The notes: a model not told the origin generated them from the letters alone. A stretch of 5,638 bases of DNA from Candidatus Krumholzibacteriia bacterium (GCA_030643455.1 DAOWLV010000241.1:1-5638); one strand, 5' to 3'. Counted from the stretch's first letter, positions 1 through 5,638 are shown. Numbers and translations are program-made.

Positions 1-244
<244 letters not shown>

Positions 245-253
245 GGATCACGC

Positions 254-285
254 AAAAAAAGCCCCGGACAATGGTCCGGGGCTTT
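254..285. terminator. Bidirectional rho-independent terminator
   Basis: A perfect 9-bp GC-rich stem (GCCCCGGAC at 261-269, GTCCGGGGC at 274-282) encloses a 4-base loop. A-T pairs extend it to 12 bp (258-260 with 283-285). Seven A's at 254-260 become a seven-U tract for transcripts on the minus strand, so it should end the barrel gene at 300-782 efficiently. On the plus strand only three T's follow, so termination of acs is probably weaker. It sits exactly between two convergent genes. Confidence 0.92.
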
Positions 286-299
286 GATGTCGACTTTAT

Positions 300-782
300 C
301 TAGAATTTGAACAGGGCTCCAAAGGTTATGGAGTTCAAATCATCGGAACCAGTATCAACGTCCGACCATTTCTGGAAACGGTACGAAGCGAAGACGTCAA
401 GGAAGGCAAATTTGACTCCCGCCCGAATGGCGTAGAAAGGATCGTCCAACCAGTCACCGTTATAGTTGCCTATTCCAATACCCACTCCACCGTAGATGAA
501 ACCTCCGACAAAGGCATAGGCCGACGGCTCCCACAGGTCTTCTCCGAACGCGTAGTTGGGGACCCATTCCAGGTCCGCCTCGAAGTTGATCAACCCCGCC
601 CCGAGGGAATACACAGCCAGGAAACCAAGGGCACCCGAGTCGAATTCCGGATGGTCTTTAATGTCACCCAGGGTGGCCAGGTAGTGCAGTCCAAGTCCGA
701 ATCCCGCCTCGGCATCCGTGGCTGTGCCCACGAAACCCAGAGGAATCAATACAATCATCAGGGTAAGCAAAGTCCGTTTCAC
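300..782 (-). CDS. Small outer-membrane beta-barrel protein, function unknown
   Basis: Predicted 160-residue precursor. I chose the GTG at 782-780 because AAAGGGG lies 5 bases upstream and the product then begins MKRTLLTLMIVLIPLGFVG, a clean signal peptide with a likely cut after AEA (residue 26). An upstream in-frame ATG at 845 would add 21 residues before the signal and lies almost on the predicted transcription start. The mature part, about 134 residues, alternates hydrophobic and polar residues in strand-like runs (around 28-38, 51-63, 65-76, 87-107, 116-137, 151-160), is rich in Gly and aromatics, and ends in ALFKF. A terminal Phe is the usual signal for barrel insertion by the BAM complex. 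The size suggests roughly eight strands. I recognise no specific family, so the role is unknown. It appears monocistronic, with its own promoter and terminator. Its GC content looks lower than its neighbours: 25/60 and 30/60 in the lines starting at 301 and 361, against 38/60 in the line starting at 1561 within ccoG. Confidence 0.8.
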   Translation of the reverse strand: MKRTLLTLMIVLIPLGFVGTATDAEAGFGLGLHYLATLGDIKDHPEFDSGALGFLAVYSLGAGLINFEADLEWVPNYAFGEDLWEPSAYAFVGGFIYGGVGIGIGNYNGDWLDDPFYAIRAGVKFAFLDVFASYRFQKWSDVDTGSDDLNSITFGALFKF

Positions 783-787
783 AACGA

Positions 788-794
788 CCCCTTT
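788..794 (-). promoter_or_regulatory. Ribosome binding site deciding the GTG start of the small barrel gene
   Basis: On the minus strand AAAGGGG is followed by five bases (TCGTT) and then GTG at 782-780. This places the start directly before the signal peptide and argues against the longer frame from 845. Confidence 0.6.
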
Positions 795-858
795 CAACAA
801 AATCAAGTTCCAGAATCCGGCCATGGCGAAATACTGCCGGTTCACATCTGCGCAGGAA

Positions 859-886
859 TCTATATTCCGGGTTAAATATCCGTCAA
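859..886 (-). promoter_or_regulatory. Probable sigma70-type promoter of the small barrel gene
   Basis: On the minus strand TTGACG (886-881, 5 of 6 to the -35 consensus) is followed by a 16-base spacer and TATAGA (864-859, 4 of 6 to the -10). Transcription would begin near 852, giving a leader of about 70 bases before the GTG at 782. Consensus matching by eye only. The housekeeping promoter of some phyla, notably Bacteroidota, differs from this pattern. Confidence 0.45.
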
Positions 887-927
887 GAAGTATCTTGTCT
901 GGCTGCCAAGGTCTTGAACGTCCGAAA

Positions 928-1056
928 TCAGTCGACCTTGACGATCTCCGGCTTGTTCAGTTCGGCGATGACCAAAGTGGTGATACTTCCGGCCATCAGG
1001 CAGGACAGGAAGATCACGATCCAGATCCACGGGTTGTGGTAGAGCCATTTTCGCAT
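928..1056 (-). CDS. Minimal FixH/CcoH-like single-pass membrane protein (42 residues)
   Basis: The ATG at 1056-1054 is preceded by AGAGG, which overlaps the ccoG stop codon, and the gene begins 10 bases after ccoG ends, so the two are almost certainly co-transcribed and translationally close. The product begins MRKWLYHNPWIWIVIFL, has one membrane helix at about residues 10-32, and ends NKPEIVKVD. FixH/CcoH proteins, which help assemble cbb3 oxidase, commonly open with a Trp-rich entry to a single helix and continue into a VVDDYY-type segment and a periplasmic domain of about 100 residues. Here the likeness covers only the N-terminal part and the stop TGA falls just where that segment would begin. 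The downstream bases in all three frames show no FixH-like continuation. This is either a genuinely reduced FixH, the remnant of a truncated one, or an unrelated small oxidase-associated protein. It does not resemble CcoS. Existence of the gene is well supported; family identity is moderate. Confidence 0.6.
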   Translation of the reverse strand: MRKWLYHNPWIWIVIFLSCLMAGSITTLVIAELNKPEIVKVD

Positions 1057-1066
1057 GAAGCATCCT

Positions 1067-2494
1067 CTATGAATCAAAACGGGCCGGTCTCGGTCCCCGG
1101 AAGCGCACCTTGATGTTCTGGACGGCCCCGCTGATGGAATCGGTGACCGCAAAGTGGAAATCCTCGGGCAGCGTGTAACTCGATCTGGACATCATCGCGA
1201 ACAGCGTCAGTTGCCGGTCGCTGAGACGGTCGAGTTCGACCCTGCCCTGGGGAATAATGTAGTCCACGCCCTCGTGACCCGCCAAAGCATCATCCGCCGG
1301 GGCGATGAAATACACTCGCGCCGAATCGGACTTGTTCTGCAGATGCAGGGTGTAGAGGTTGCGGATCACGCCATCTTCAATGGTATAGGGCATGCCCTGC
1401 GAACGCAGCACCGTGACATGGAACGATTCCCGGTCGGTGGCGCGGGCCACGAACAGGGCGCCCATCGCCAGGATGATTACCGAGTAGACGAAAAAGCGGG
1501 GTCGCAGCAGCTTGGACTTTCCGGTCTCGAAACCGCGCGAGGAATCGAAGCGGACCAGTCCCTGGGGCTTGCCGATCTTGTCCATGATGTCGTCGCAGGC
1601 ATCGATGCAGGCGGTGCAGCCGATGCACTCTAGCTGCAGCCCGTTGCGGATGTCGATGCCGGTGGGGCATACGTCGACGCAACGTCGGCAGTCGATGCAG
1701 TCGCCGCCCTTGTCAGCGCCCTTGTGCCGTGGCTCGCCTCGTTTTTCGTCGTAGCCGATGATCACGGTGTCGTAATCCACCAGAGTCGACTGCAACCGGC
1801 CGTAGGGGCAGATGATCAGGCAGGTCTGCTCGCGGAACCAGCTGTAGTCGAAGTACAGCAGGCCGGTCCAGAAGAGGCTCCAGATCAGGGCCGTGGTGCT
1901 GCCGGGGAAAAAGGGCACCAGGTGCAGCATTTCCCGGGTGGGAATGAAGTAGCACATGAAGGCGATGGAGAAGTTCCAGCTCAGGAAGATGAAGATCCCG
2001 TGCTTGAGCAGCTTGCGCCAGGTCTTGTCCAGGCCGCCCTTCTGGTTGCGCCTGATCCTTTCGAGCCGCCGGCCTTCGATGATGCGTTCGATGGGCCGGA
2101 ACACACCTTCCATGAAGACGGTCTGGGGGCAGGCGAAACCGCACCACACACGGCCGAAGAGGGAGGTGACGACAAAGAGGCCGATACCCGTGCCGATCAG
2201 CACGAAGAAAAACAGATGAAAGTCCTGGTTGGTGAAGGTGGCGCCCATCAGGTAGGCCGCGCGGTTGGGCACATCGACCAGGATCAGGGGATGGTTACCG
2301 ACTTTGACCCAGGGCGCCGCCACGTACACGATGATCAAGAGGGCGTACATGAAGTACTTGCGGGTGGTCCAGCGTCCCTTGACGTCGGCCACCTGCAGCA
2401 TGTTGCGCGAACCATCGGGATTGATGGTGTAGACGGTGTTCAAGTCGGGCTGCCGTTTTGCGGGGCGGGCGGCCCTGTTGTCCTTCTCGGTCAT
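1067..2494 (-). CDS. ccoG: Cytochrome c oxidase accessory protein CcoG (FixG/RdxA family)
   Basis: 475 residues, full length for the family. CcoG is an inner-membrane iron-sulfur protein implicated in cbb3 oxidase biogenesis, where work on related proteins links it to reduction of Cu(II) for the CuB site. The start ATG at 2494 has AAAGGAG 7 bases upstream. Membrane helices are visible at about 47-64, 92-112, 166-184, 201-216 and 333-351. Conserved cysteine pairs occur at C118/C122 (WCGFACPQ) and C225/C229 (CLIICPYGR). Two ferredoxin-type [4Fe-4S] motifs follow: C266, C269, C272, C276-Pro and C290, C293, C296, C300. The C-terminal part from about residue 352 is an Ig-like periplasmic domain (FixG_C type). 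The N-terminal NTVYTINPDGSRNML segment is also typical. It is the first gene of a minus-strand unit with the FixH-like gene, split from the oxidase structural genes by a divergent barrel gene. Confidence 0.95.
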   Translation of the reverse strand: MTEKDNRAARPAKRQPDLNTVYTINPDGSRNMLQVADVKGRWTTRKYFMYALLIIVYVAAPWVKVGNHPLILVDVPNRAAYLMGATFTNQDFHLFFFVLIGTGIGLFVVTSLFGRVWCGFACPQTVFMEGVFRPIERIIEGRRLERIRRNQKGGLDKTWRKLLKHGIFIFLSWNFSIAFMCYFIPTREMLHLVPFFPGSTTALIWSLFWTGLLYFDYSWFREQTCLIICPYGRLQSTLVDYDTVIIGYDEKRGEPRHKGADKGGDCIDCRRCVDVCPTGIDIRNGLQLECIGCTACIDACDDIMDKIGKPQGLVRFDSSRGFETGKSKLLRPRFFVYSVIILAMGALFVARATDRESFHVTVLRSQGMPYTIEDGVIRNLYTLHLQNKSDSARVYFIAPADDALAGHEGVDYIIPQGRVELDRLSDRQLTLFAMMSRSSYTLPEDFHFAVTDSISGAVQNIKVRFRGPRPARFDS

Positions 2495-2524
2495 TCCTGA
2501 TCTCCTTTGGGCAACAATTTACAG

Positions 2525-2559
2525 ACCCCAATATTAATGGAATTTATGGCCCGACCCAA
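2525..2559 (-). promoter_or_regulatory. Possible promoter region of ccoG
   Basis: On the minus strand a weak TTGGGT (-35-like) is followed, 17 bases on, by an AT-rich TAATAT (-10-like) within ATTAATATTGG, about 40 bases before the ccoG start. Matches are poor (3 of 6 and 4 of 6), so this is only a placement hint. A promoter must lie in 2495-2711 because ccoG is the first minus-strand gene after a plus-strand gene. Confidence 0.25.
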
Positions 2560-2571
2560 GGAAGGAAATGT

Positions 2572-2643
2572 CATTCAGAATGGAGTCGATTGGTGAACCT
2601 GCGAATTTTTGATGTTGATGCGCTTCATTCTCTGTTAAGAATG
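2572..2643. repeat. Two CATTC/GAATG inverted repeats in the divergent promoter region
   Basis: CATTC-A-GAATG is a perfect inverted repeat at 2572-2582. The same arms recur at 2626-2643 as CATTC, an 8-base spacer, and GAATG. The two CATTC arms start 54 bases apart, close to five helical turns. They lie between ccoG and the divergent barrel gene and could be operator half-sites, but short arms like these can arise by chance. Confidence 0.3.
2609..2642 (+). promoter_or_regulatory. Possible promoter of the larger barrel gene
   Basis: TTGATG occurs twice in tandem (2609-2614 and 2615-2620). From the second copy a 16-base spacer leads to AAGAAT (2637-2642), a weak -10-like match. The start codon at 2712 would then have a leader of about 60 bases. 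Evidence is consensus resemblance only. Confidence 0.25.
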
Positions 2644-2673
2644 CCGGCAATGTTAACTCAGGGGGACGGTTAA
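2634..2673. repeat. Three GTTAA motifs at 17-18-base spacing
   Basis: GTTAA occurs at 2634-2638, 2652-2656 (within the palindrome GTTAAC) and 2669-2673, with start-to-start distances of 18 and 17 bases. All lie upstream of the start codon at 2712. It may reflect regulator binding or simply AT-rich leader sequence. Confidence 0.25.
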
Positions 2674-2711
2674 TCAAAAACTTGGAAGTACCAACCAGGG
2701 AGAAAGATAAA

Positions 2712-3539
2712 ATGAACCGGATATCCTGCAGGATAATCGTCCTGGCCATGCTGGGGTTCCTTGCGATGGGTGCAGCGCCGGTCGAGGCGCAGAGGGATTA
2801 CGAGCCTCTTTTCGAAAAGTACAACTTCAGGGTCGAGGGCAGCTGGGTCAGCCTCAGTACCCAGATCAGGGTCGACTCCAAGACCTCCGGCCAAGGGACC
2901 ACCCTCAACTTCGAGGACGACCTCGACCTCGGGAAGGGTTCGGTCGTCCCGAGTTTCGCCTTCGAGTGGCAGATCGGTCGCAAGCATCGCCTCGGCGTCC
3001 GCTGGCAGGACATCAGCCGGGACTCGAATTCCCAGTCGCTGACCGATATCCGCTGGGGCGAACAGGTCATTCCCGTCGACGCGGACATCAAACTTTCCTT
3101 CTCCACCAGCCAGGCTTTCATCGACTACACCTTTTTCCCCTGGGTCAAGGAACGTTGGGGGGCAGGCTTTGGGCTCGGTTTCCGGGTCATGGACCTCGGC
3201 TCGACGCTGACTTGGGAGGATATCACCCTCGGTGAAGGCGGGGGCACCGCGGGAGGCACTGCACCATTGCCGTACCTCTACTTCGAATACCGGCGGCTGT
3301 TCTCTGAACGCTGGCGGTTTGTCACCGGATTCGGCTGGCTCTACATCAAGATCGGAAATCTCAAGGGCGGCCAGTGGGTCGGCCGAGCCTCGATCGAATA
3401 CCTGCTGGGCGAGAGGTGGGGCTTGGGTGCCGGCCTCAACATGTCGTCAATCGATGTCGACTGGGACGGAGATGAATTCCTCGGCAGATTCGATATGGAC
3501 GTCAACGACCTCAGTCTGTTTGCCAAGATCAGGTTCTAG
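2712..3539 (+). CDS. Outer-membrane beta-barrel protein of uncharacterised type
   Basis: 275-residue precursor. The ATG at 2712 is preferred because GGGAG lies 9 bases upstream and the product then opens with a signal peptide (MNRISCRIIVLAMLGFLAMG) with a likely cut after VEA at residue 26. An in-frame TTG at 2682 would only add a charged tail in front of the signal. The mature part has about ten amphipathic strands, for example near 36-53, 78-88, 92-102, 124-141, 149-162, 185-196, 201-214, 221-232, 236-247 and 264-275, and ends in LFAKIRF with the terminal Phe typical of BAM substrates. The segment TTLNFEDDLDLGKGSVVPSF followed by GRKHRLGVRWQDISR resembles, from memory, a widespread group of uncharacterised barrel proteins with an acidic loop before a GRRHRL-type turn. 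The ligand is unknown. It reads against the flanking cbb3 genes and ends 21 bases from the ccoP stop with no clear terminator between them. Confidence 0.85.
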   Translation: MNRISCRIIVLAMLGFLAMGAAPVEAQRDYEPLFEKYNFRVEGSWVSLSTQIRVDSKTSGQGTTLNFEDDLDLGKGSVVPSFAFEWQIGRKHRLGVRWQDISRDSNSQSLTDIRWGEQVIPVDADIKLSFSTSQAFIDYTFFPWVKERWGAGFGLGFRVMDLGSTLTWEDITLGEGGGTAGGTAPLPYLYFEYRRLFSERWRFVTGFGWLYIKIGNLKGGQWVGRASIEYLLGERWGLGAGLNMSSIDVDWDGDEFLGRFDMDVNDLSLFAKIRF

Positions 3540-3560
3540 ACCGAATCGGAAAGCGCCCCA

Positions 3561-4157
3561 TCAGAAGGAGCAGGGTTCACCTTCGGGCGCCTTGCCGGCC
3601 ACTTCATTGTCCTTGATGGTCAGGATGTAGGCCAGCACGGCATTCACCCTGGTGGGTCCGAGCTGGTTCATCCAGGCGGGCATGCCCTTGGCGGCGACAC
3701 CGTCGTTGATGATCTTGAGCATCTGCATCGGTTCGCAGCCGTGGATCCAGTAGCCGTCGGTGAGGTTTGGACCGACCGAACCCTGTCCCTGGTCGAGATG
3801 GCAAGCCACGCAGTGTTTCACGAAAATTTCGCGTCCCTCAGCCACCTTGGCTTCGTTCTGGGTCATCATGACGAAGAATTCGTTGTCGATGCCGGCTTCC
3901 AGGGCCCGGGCGATTTGGATCTCCTGGGCGACCTGCATTTCCATCTCGAACCGTTCGACCGGAAGCACGCCGACACCCAGCGTGTGGAAAAAGACCCAGT
4001 AGAGCAGGGCGAAGACCATGGAACCCCACATGAGCCAGAGCCACCAATTGGGCAACCGGTTGTCGAATTCCTGGATGCCGTCGAATTCATGATCCATGAC
4101 CGTGTCCTGCTGGTACTCGGTCCGGTTGTCGCGGCTCATGTCCTGGTTCTCGGTCAT
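3561..4157 (-). CDS. ccoP: cbb3 oxidase subunit CcoP, short one-heme form
   Basis: 198 residues. CcoP is the membrane-anchored c-type cytochrome that passes electrons into cbb3 oxidase. The start is the ATG at 4157-4155, sharing one base with the ccoQ stop (TGATG) and preceded by GGGAGGG at 7 bases; a TTG one codon earlier is not needed. The N-terminal FixP-type segment DGIQEFDNRLPNWWLW runs into one membrane helix (about 38-58). A linker helix follows, then a cytochrome c domain with C116-x-x-C119-H120, GPNL, YWIHG and the likely axial Met at M159 in KGMPAW. Classical CcoP is near 300 residues with two CxxCH motifs, but here there is only one. Cys141 (in HGC) and Cys196 are extra cysteines outside the heme motif. 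It is the last gene of the visible oxidase operon and converges on the barrel gene. Confidence 0.92.
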   Translation of the reverse strand: MTENQDMSRDNRTEYQQDTVMDHEFDGIQEFDNRLPNWWLWLMWGSMVFALLYWVFFHTLGVGVLPVERFEMEMQVAQEIQIARALEAGIDNEFFVMMTQNEAKVAEGREIFVKHCVACHLDQGQGSVGPNLTDGYWIHGCEPMQMLKIINDGVAAKGMPAWMNQLGPTRVNAVLAYILTIKDNEVAGKAPEGEPCSF

Positions 4158-4375
4158 CAAGGGGCCCTCCCGTCGGCCTGGCTTGGAATGTTCGGATAGT
4201 CATCGGTGGCGCTGTCCTGTGCGAGTGGCAGCGCCGCAATTTCATCGACCTTGTCCTTGTCGCGCAGCCCCAGAAACACGTAGGCCAGCACGCCGACAAA
4301 GAACAAAACGAAGATCACCAGGCCGAGCAGCGGCCAGATCAGATGATCGCTCTGGGCGAAATAATCCTGGAACAT
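4157..4375 (-). CDS. ccoQ: cbb3 oxidase small subunit CcoQ/FixQ-like
   Basis: 72 residues with one membrane helix (about 13-36) followed by the positively charged turn LRDKDKVDEIAALPL and a polar tail. The pattern fits CcoQ, a small subunit that in studied oxidases stabilises the complex and the contact with CcoP. The start ATG at 4375 has AGGAGG 8 bases upstream, overlapping the ccoNO stop. The stop TGA overlaps the ccoP ATG. Sequence conservation in CcoQ is low, so the call rests on size, topology and its position between ccoNO and ccoP. Confidence 0.82.
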   Translation of the reverse strand: MFQDYFAQSDHLIWPLLGLVIFVLFFVGVLAYVFLGLRDKDKVDEIAALPLAQDSATDDYPNIPSQADGRAP

Positions 4376-4383
4376 CTTCAGAC

Positions 4384-4389
4384 CCTCCT
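4384..4389 (-). promoter_or_regulatory. Ribosome binding site of ccoQ overlapping the ccoNO stop
   Basis: On the minus strand TAGGAGGG contains the ccoNO stop (TAG, 4390-4388) and a full AGGAGG, 8 bases before the ccoQ ATG. Ribosomes finishing ccoNO would be placed directly at the next start, which suggests coupled expression of the subunits. Confidence 0.7.
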
Positions 4390-5638
4390 ACTGTCCCGGA
4401 ACGGTTTCGTCCGGGATGGAAGCCACCGGTTGCGGTCCCCGGCCGAGCCTCTGCAGATACGCGATCATCGCGGCCATCTTGCTGTCCGGCAGTATTTCCA
4501 CGTCCTTGTCGGCCAGGTAGTCGGCGATCAGCTGCCCCTGGCTCAGGAACCGCTGTCCGGCCAGGTCGATGTCCTCGTCGGTGTACGGCGTGCCCAGTTT
4601 CCGCAGGACGCGCATCCGACCTTTCATCACTTCGGGGTCCACCGTGCCCGTCTTGAAGTGTGTGTATGTGGGCATGTTGGACGCGGGCGAGGTGGACCGC
4701 GGATCCATCAGGTGCAGGTAGTGCCACAGGTTGTCGTACTTGCCGCCGACCCGCGCCAGGTCCGGGCCCGTGCGCTTGCTGCCCCACTGGAAGGGGTGAT
4801 CAAGCAACGACTCTTCCAGGCGCGAGTAATCGCCGTAGCGAAGCACTTCGTGACGGAAGGGCCGGATCATCTGGCTATGGCACAGGTAGCAACCTTCGGA
4901 CACGTAGATATCGCGTCCAGCCAGTTCCAGTGGACTGTAAGGCTTCTGGACCCACTTGGCGGTTTCGGCCAGCGAGGGATCCTCGGCAATCATCTCGTCG
5001 GTGATCACCATCGGCACCTTGTTGCTCTGGATGATGGTGGGGATGATCTCCACCGCGCCGCCGATGAGGATGACCACCAGGGCCAGGATGGTGAACACCA
5101 GGGCGTGGCGCTCGACCAGACCGTACCAGTGTCCCCACCGGTTCTGGTGCAGCCCGTAGGAAATGATTGCCGCCACGAAGACGACGATCAGCAGGGCCAG
5201 CACGACCGGGCTCATCATGGAACCCGCGAGCCCGAACCAGACCGCCAGCACCAGGATACCGGTGATGAACAGCATGGGAGCGCTGGTCAGCAGGGCCCAG
5301 GCGCTCTCGCCGTCGCCGGCTGGCCGGCGGGCGGGCACCTGCACGCTGACGGTCGAAGGTTTTCCCTGACGGGCGGTCATGATCATGTTGTAGACCAGCA
5401 GGAACGAACTGAGCAGGTAAAGTGTGCCGCCCAGCAGACGCGTGTGGTACATCATGACGCTGTTGGTGATCGCCTCGATGAAATCGGGGTACTTGAGGAA
5501 GCCTTCGGCGTCCAACGCGCGCCAGAACAGGCCCTGGCTCACGCCGCTGACCCACATGGAGACCACGTACAACAGGATGCCGATCGTCGCGATCCAGAAG
5601 TGGAGTTCGGCCAGCTTGGTCGAGTAGAGCTTGGTGCC
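4388..5638 (-). CDS. ccoNO: Fused CcoN-CcoO cbb3 oxidase subunits I/II (N-terminal part outside window)
   Basis: The frame is open from the right edge to the TAG at 4390-4388, giving 416 visible residues of a longer protein. The first part is the end of CcoN, the catalytic heme-copper subunit: KLYSTKLAELHFWIATIGIL, then SGVSQGLFWRA, with its last two helices at about 13-34 and 67-87. A polar linker (about 91-112) leads to two further predicted helices (about 120-140 and 143-162). The CcoO anchor helix (about 179-202, starting near VERHALVF and ending VEIIPTII) and the CcoO cytochrome c domain follow. That domain contains GRDIYVSEGC, the heme site C250-x-x-C253-H254, QMIRPFR, HPFQWGSKRTGPDLARVGGKY and the likely axial Met322 in SNMPTY. 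No stop lies between the CcoN and CcoO parts. The heme b and CuB histidines of CcoN are mostly outside the window. Fused CcoNO is known from Bacteroidota-type cbb3 operons. First visible gene of ccoNO-ccoQ-ccoP. Confidence 0.94.
   Translation of the reverse strand, partial: GTKLYSTKLAELHFWIATIGILLYVVSMWVSGVSQGLFWRALDAEGFLKYPDFIEAITNSVMMYHTRLLGGTLYLLSSFLLVYNMIMTARQGKPSTVSVQVPARRPAGDGESAWALLTSAPMLFITGILVLAVWFGLAGSMMSPVVLALLIVVFVAAIISYGLHQNRWGHWYGLVERHALVFTILALVVILIGGAVEIIPTIIQSNKVPMVITDEMIAEDPSLAETAKWVQKPYSPLELAGRDIYVSEGCYLCHSQMIRPFRHEVLRYGDYSRLEESLLDHPFQWGSKRTGPDLARVGGKYDNLWHYLHLMDPRSTSPASNMPTYTHFKTGTVDPEVMKGRMRVLRKLGTPYTDEDIDLAGQRFLSQGQLIADYLADKDVEILPDSKMAAMIAYLQRLGRGPQPVASIPDETVPGQ

Noticed and set aside
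783..845. ATG at 845 as start of the small barrel protein
   Set aside because: It would place 21 extra residues before a clean signal peptide and leave almost no leader after the predicted promoter; the GTG at 782 has AAAGGGG at proper spacing.
860..930. A frameshift that would restore the rest of FixH after the 42-residue protein
   Set aside because: I read all three forward frames after the TGA at 930-928. None gives a FixH-like continuation, so a single insertion or deletion does not explain the short length.
1724..2500. A 258-codon open frame on the plus strand opposite ccoG, and several other long antisense frames there
   Set aside because: They lie entirely over the well-supported ccoG gene, their products are low-complexity and rich in His, Gly, Asp and Glu without recognisable domains, and long antisense frames are expected in GC-rich coding sequence.
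2609..2677. FNR/Anr-type box (TTGAT-N4-ATCAA) expected near cbb3 genes
   Set aside because: TTGAT at 2609-2613 and ATCAA at 2673-2677 are present only as isolated half-sites far apart; no position gives a full dyad with the 4-base centre. The ccoNO promoter, where such a box would be most likely, is outside the window.
2682..2711. Longer start (TTG at 2682) for the larger barrel protein
   Set aside because: It adds only a charged stretch in front of a complete signal peptide, whereas the ATG at 2712 has a suitable ribosome site and directly starts the signal.
4242..4787. A 181-codon minus-strand frame across the ccoNO/ccoQ junction
   Set aside because: It is a shifted frame over the 3' part of ccoNO and over ccoQ; its product is rich in Arg, Gly and Pro and resembles no protein family, as expected for a frame shadow.

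Overview
This window looks like a chromosomal piece of a moderately GC-rich, Gram-negative aerobic or microaerobic bacterium. Two predicted outer-membrane beta-barrel proteins, each with a signal peptide and a C-terminal Phe, indicate a diderm. The cytochrome cbb3 oxidase layout (fused CcoN-CcoO, small CcoQ, one-heme CcoP) is better known from Bacteroidota and related groups than from the classical proteobacterial ccoN-O-Q-P operon. The high GC and the Acs neighbour would fit a GC-rich member of the FCB-type phyla, but the lineage is inference and I would not assign it more closely.

Layout. Positions 1-244 (+) hold the 3' end of an acetyl-CoA synthetase gene. A strong bidirectional terminator at 254-285 separates it from a convergent gene for a small outer-membrane barrel (300-782, -) that has its own plausible sigma70-type promoter at 859-886. 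Next come two genes of a cbb3 assembly operon on the minus strand: ccoG (1067-2494) and, 10 bases downstream, a 42-residue single-pass membrane protein (928-1056) resembling only the N-terminal part of FixH/CcoH. A 217-base AT-richer divergent promoter region (2495-2711) separates ccoG from a second outer-membrane barrel gene on the plus strand (2712-3539). That gene runs head-on into the oxidase structural operon, which occupies the rest of the window on the minus strand: ccoNO (4388 to beyond 5638, 5' part missing), ccoQ (4157-4375) and ccoP (3561-4157), with tight 12-base and overlapping junctions.

How the genes work together. CcoNO, CcoQ and CcoP form the membrane-bound, high-oxygen-affinity terminal oxidase. 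CcoG, a polyferredoxin-like membrane protein, is implicated in copper handling during oxidase maturation, and a FixH-like small protein would assist assembly. The barrel gene between ccoP and ccoG splits structural from assembly genes and has no known link to the oxidase. No mobile element, CRISPR array, tRNA or rRNA gene is visible. Most of the window is a recognisable respiratory locus. The unusual points are the minimal FixH-like protein, two extra predicted membrane helices at the CcoN-CcoO junction, the one-heme CcoP with two extra cysteines, the inserted barrel gene, and the repeated short motifs in the divergent promoter region.
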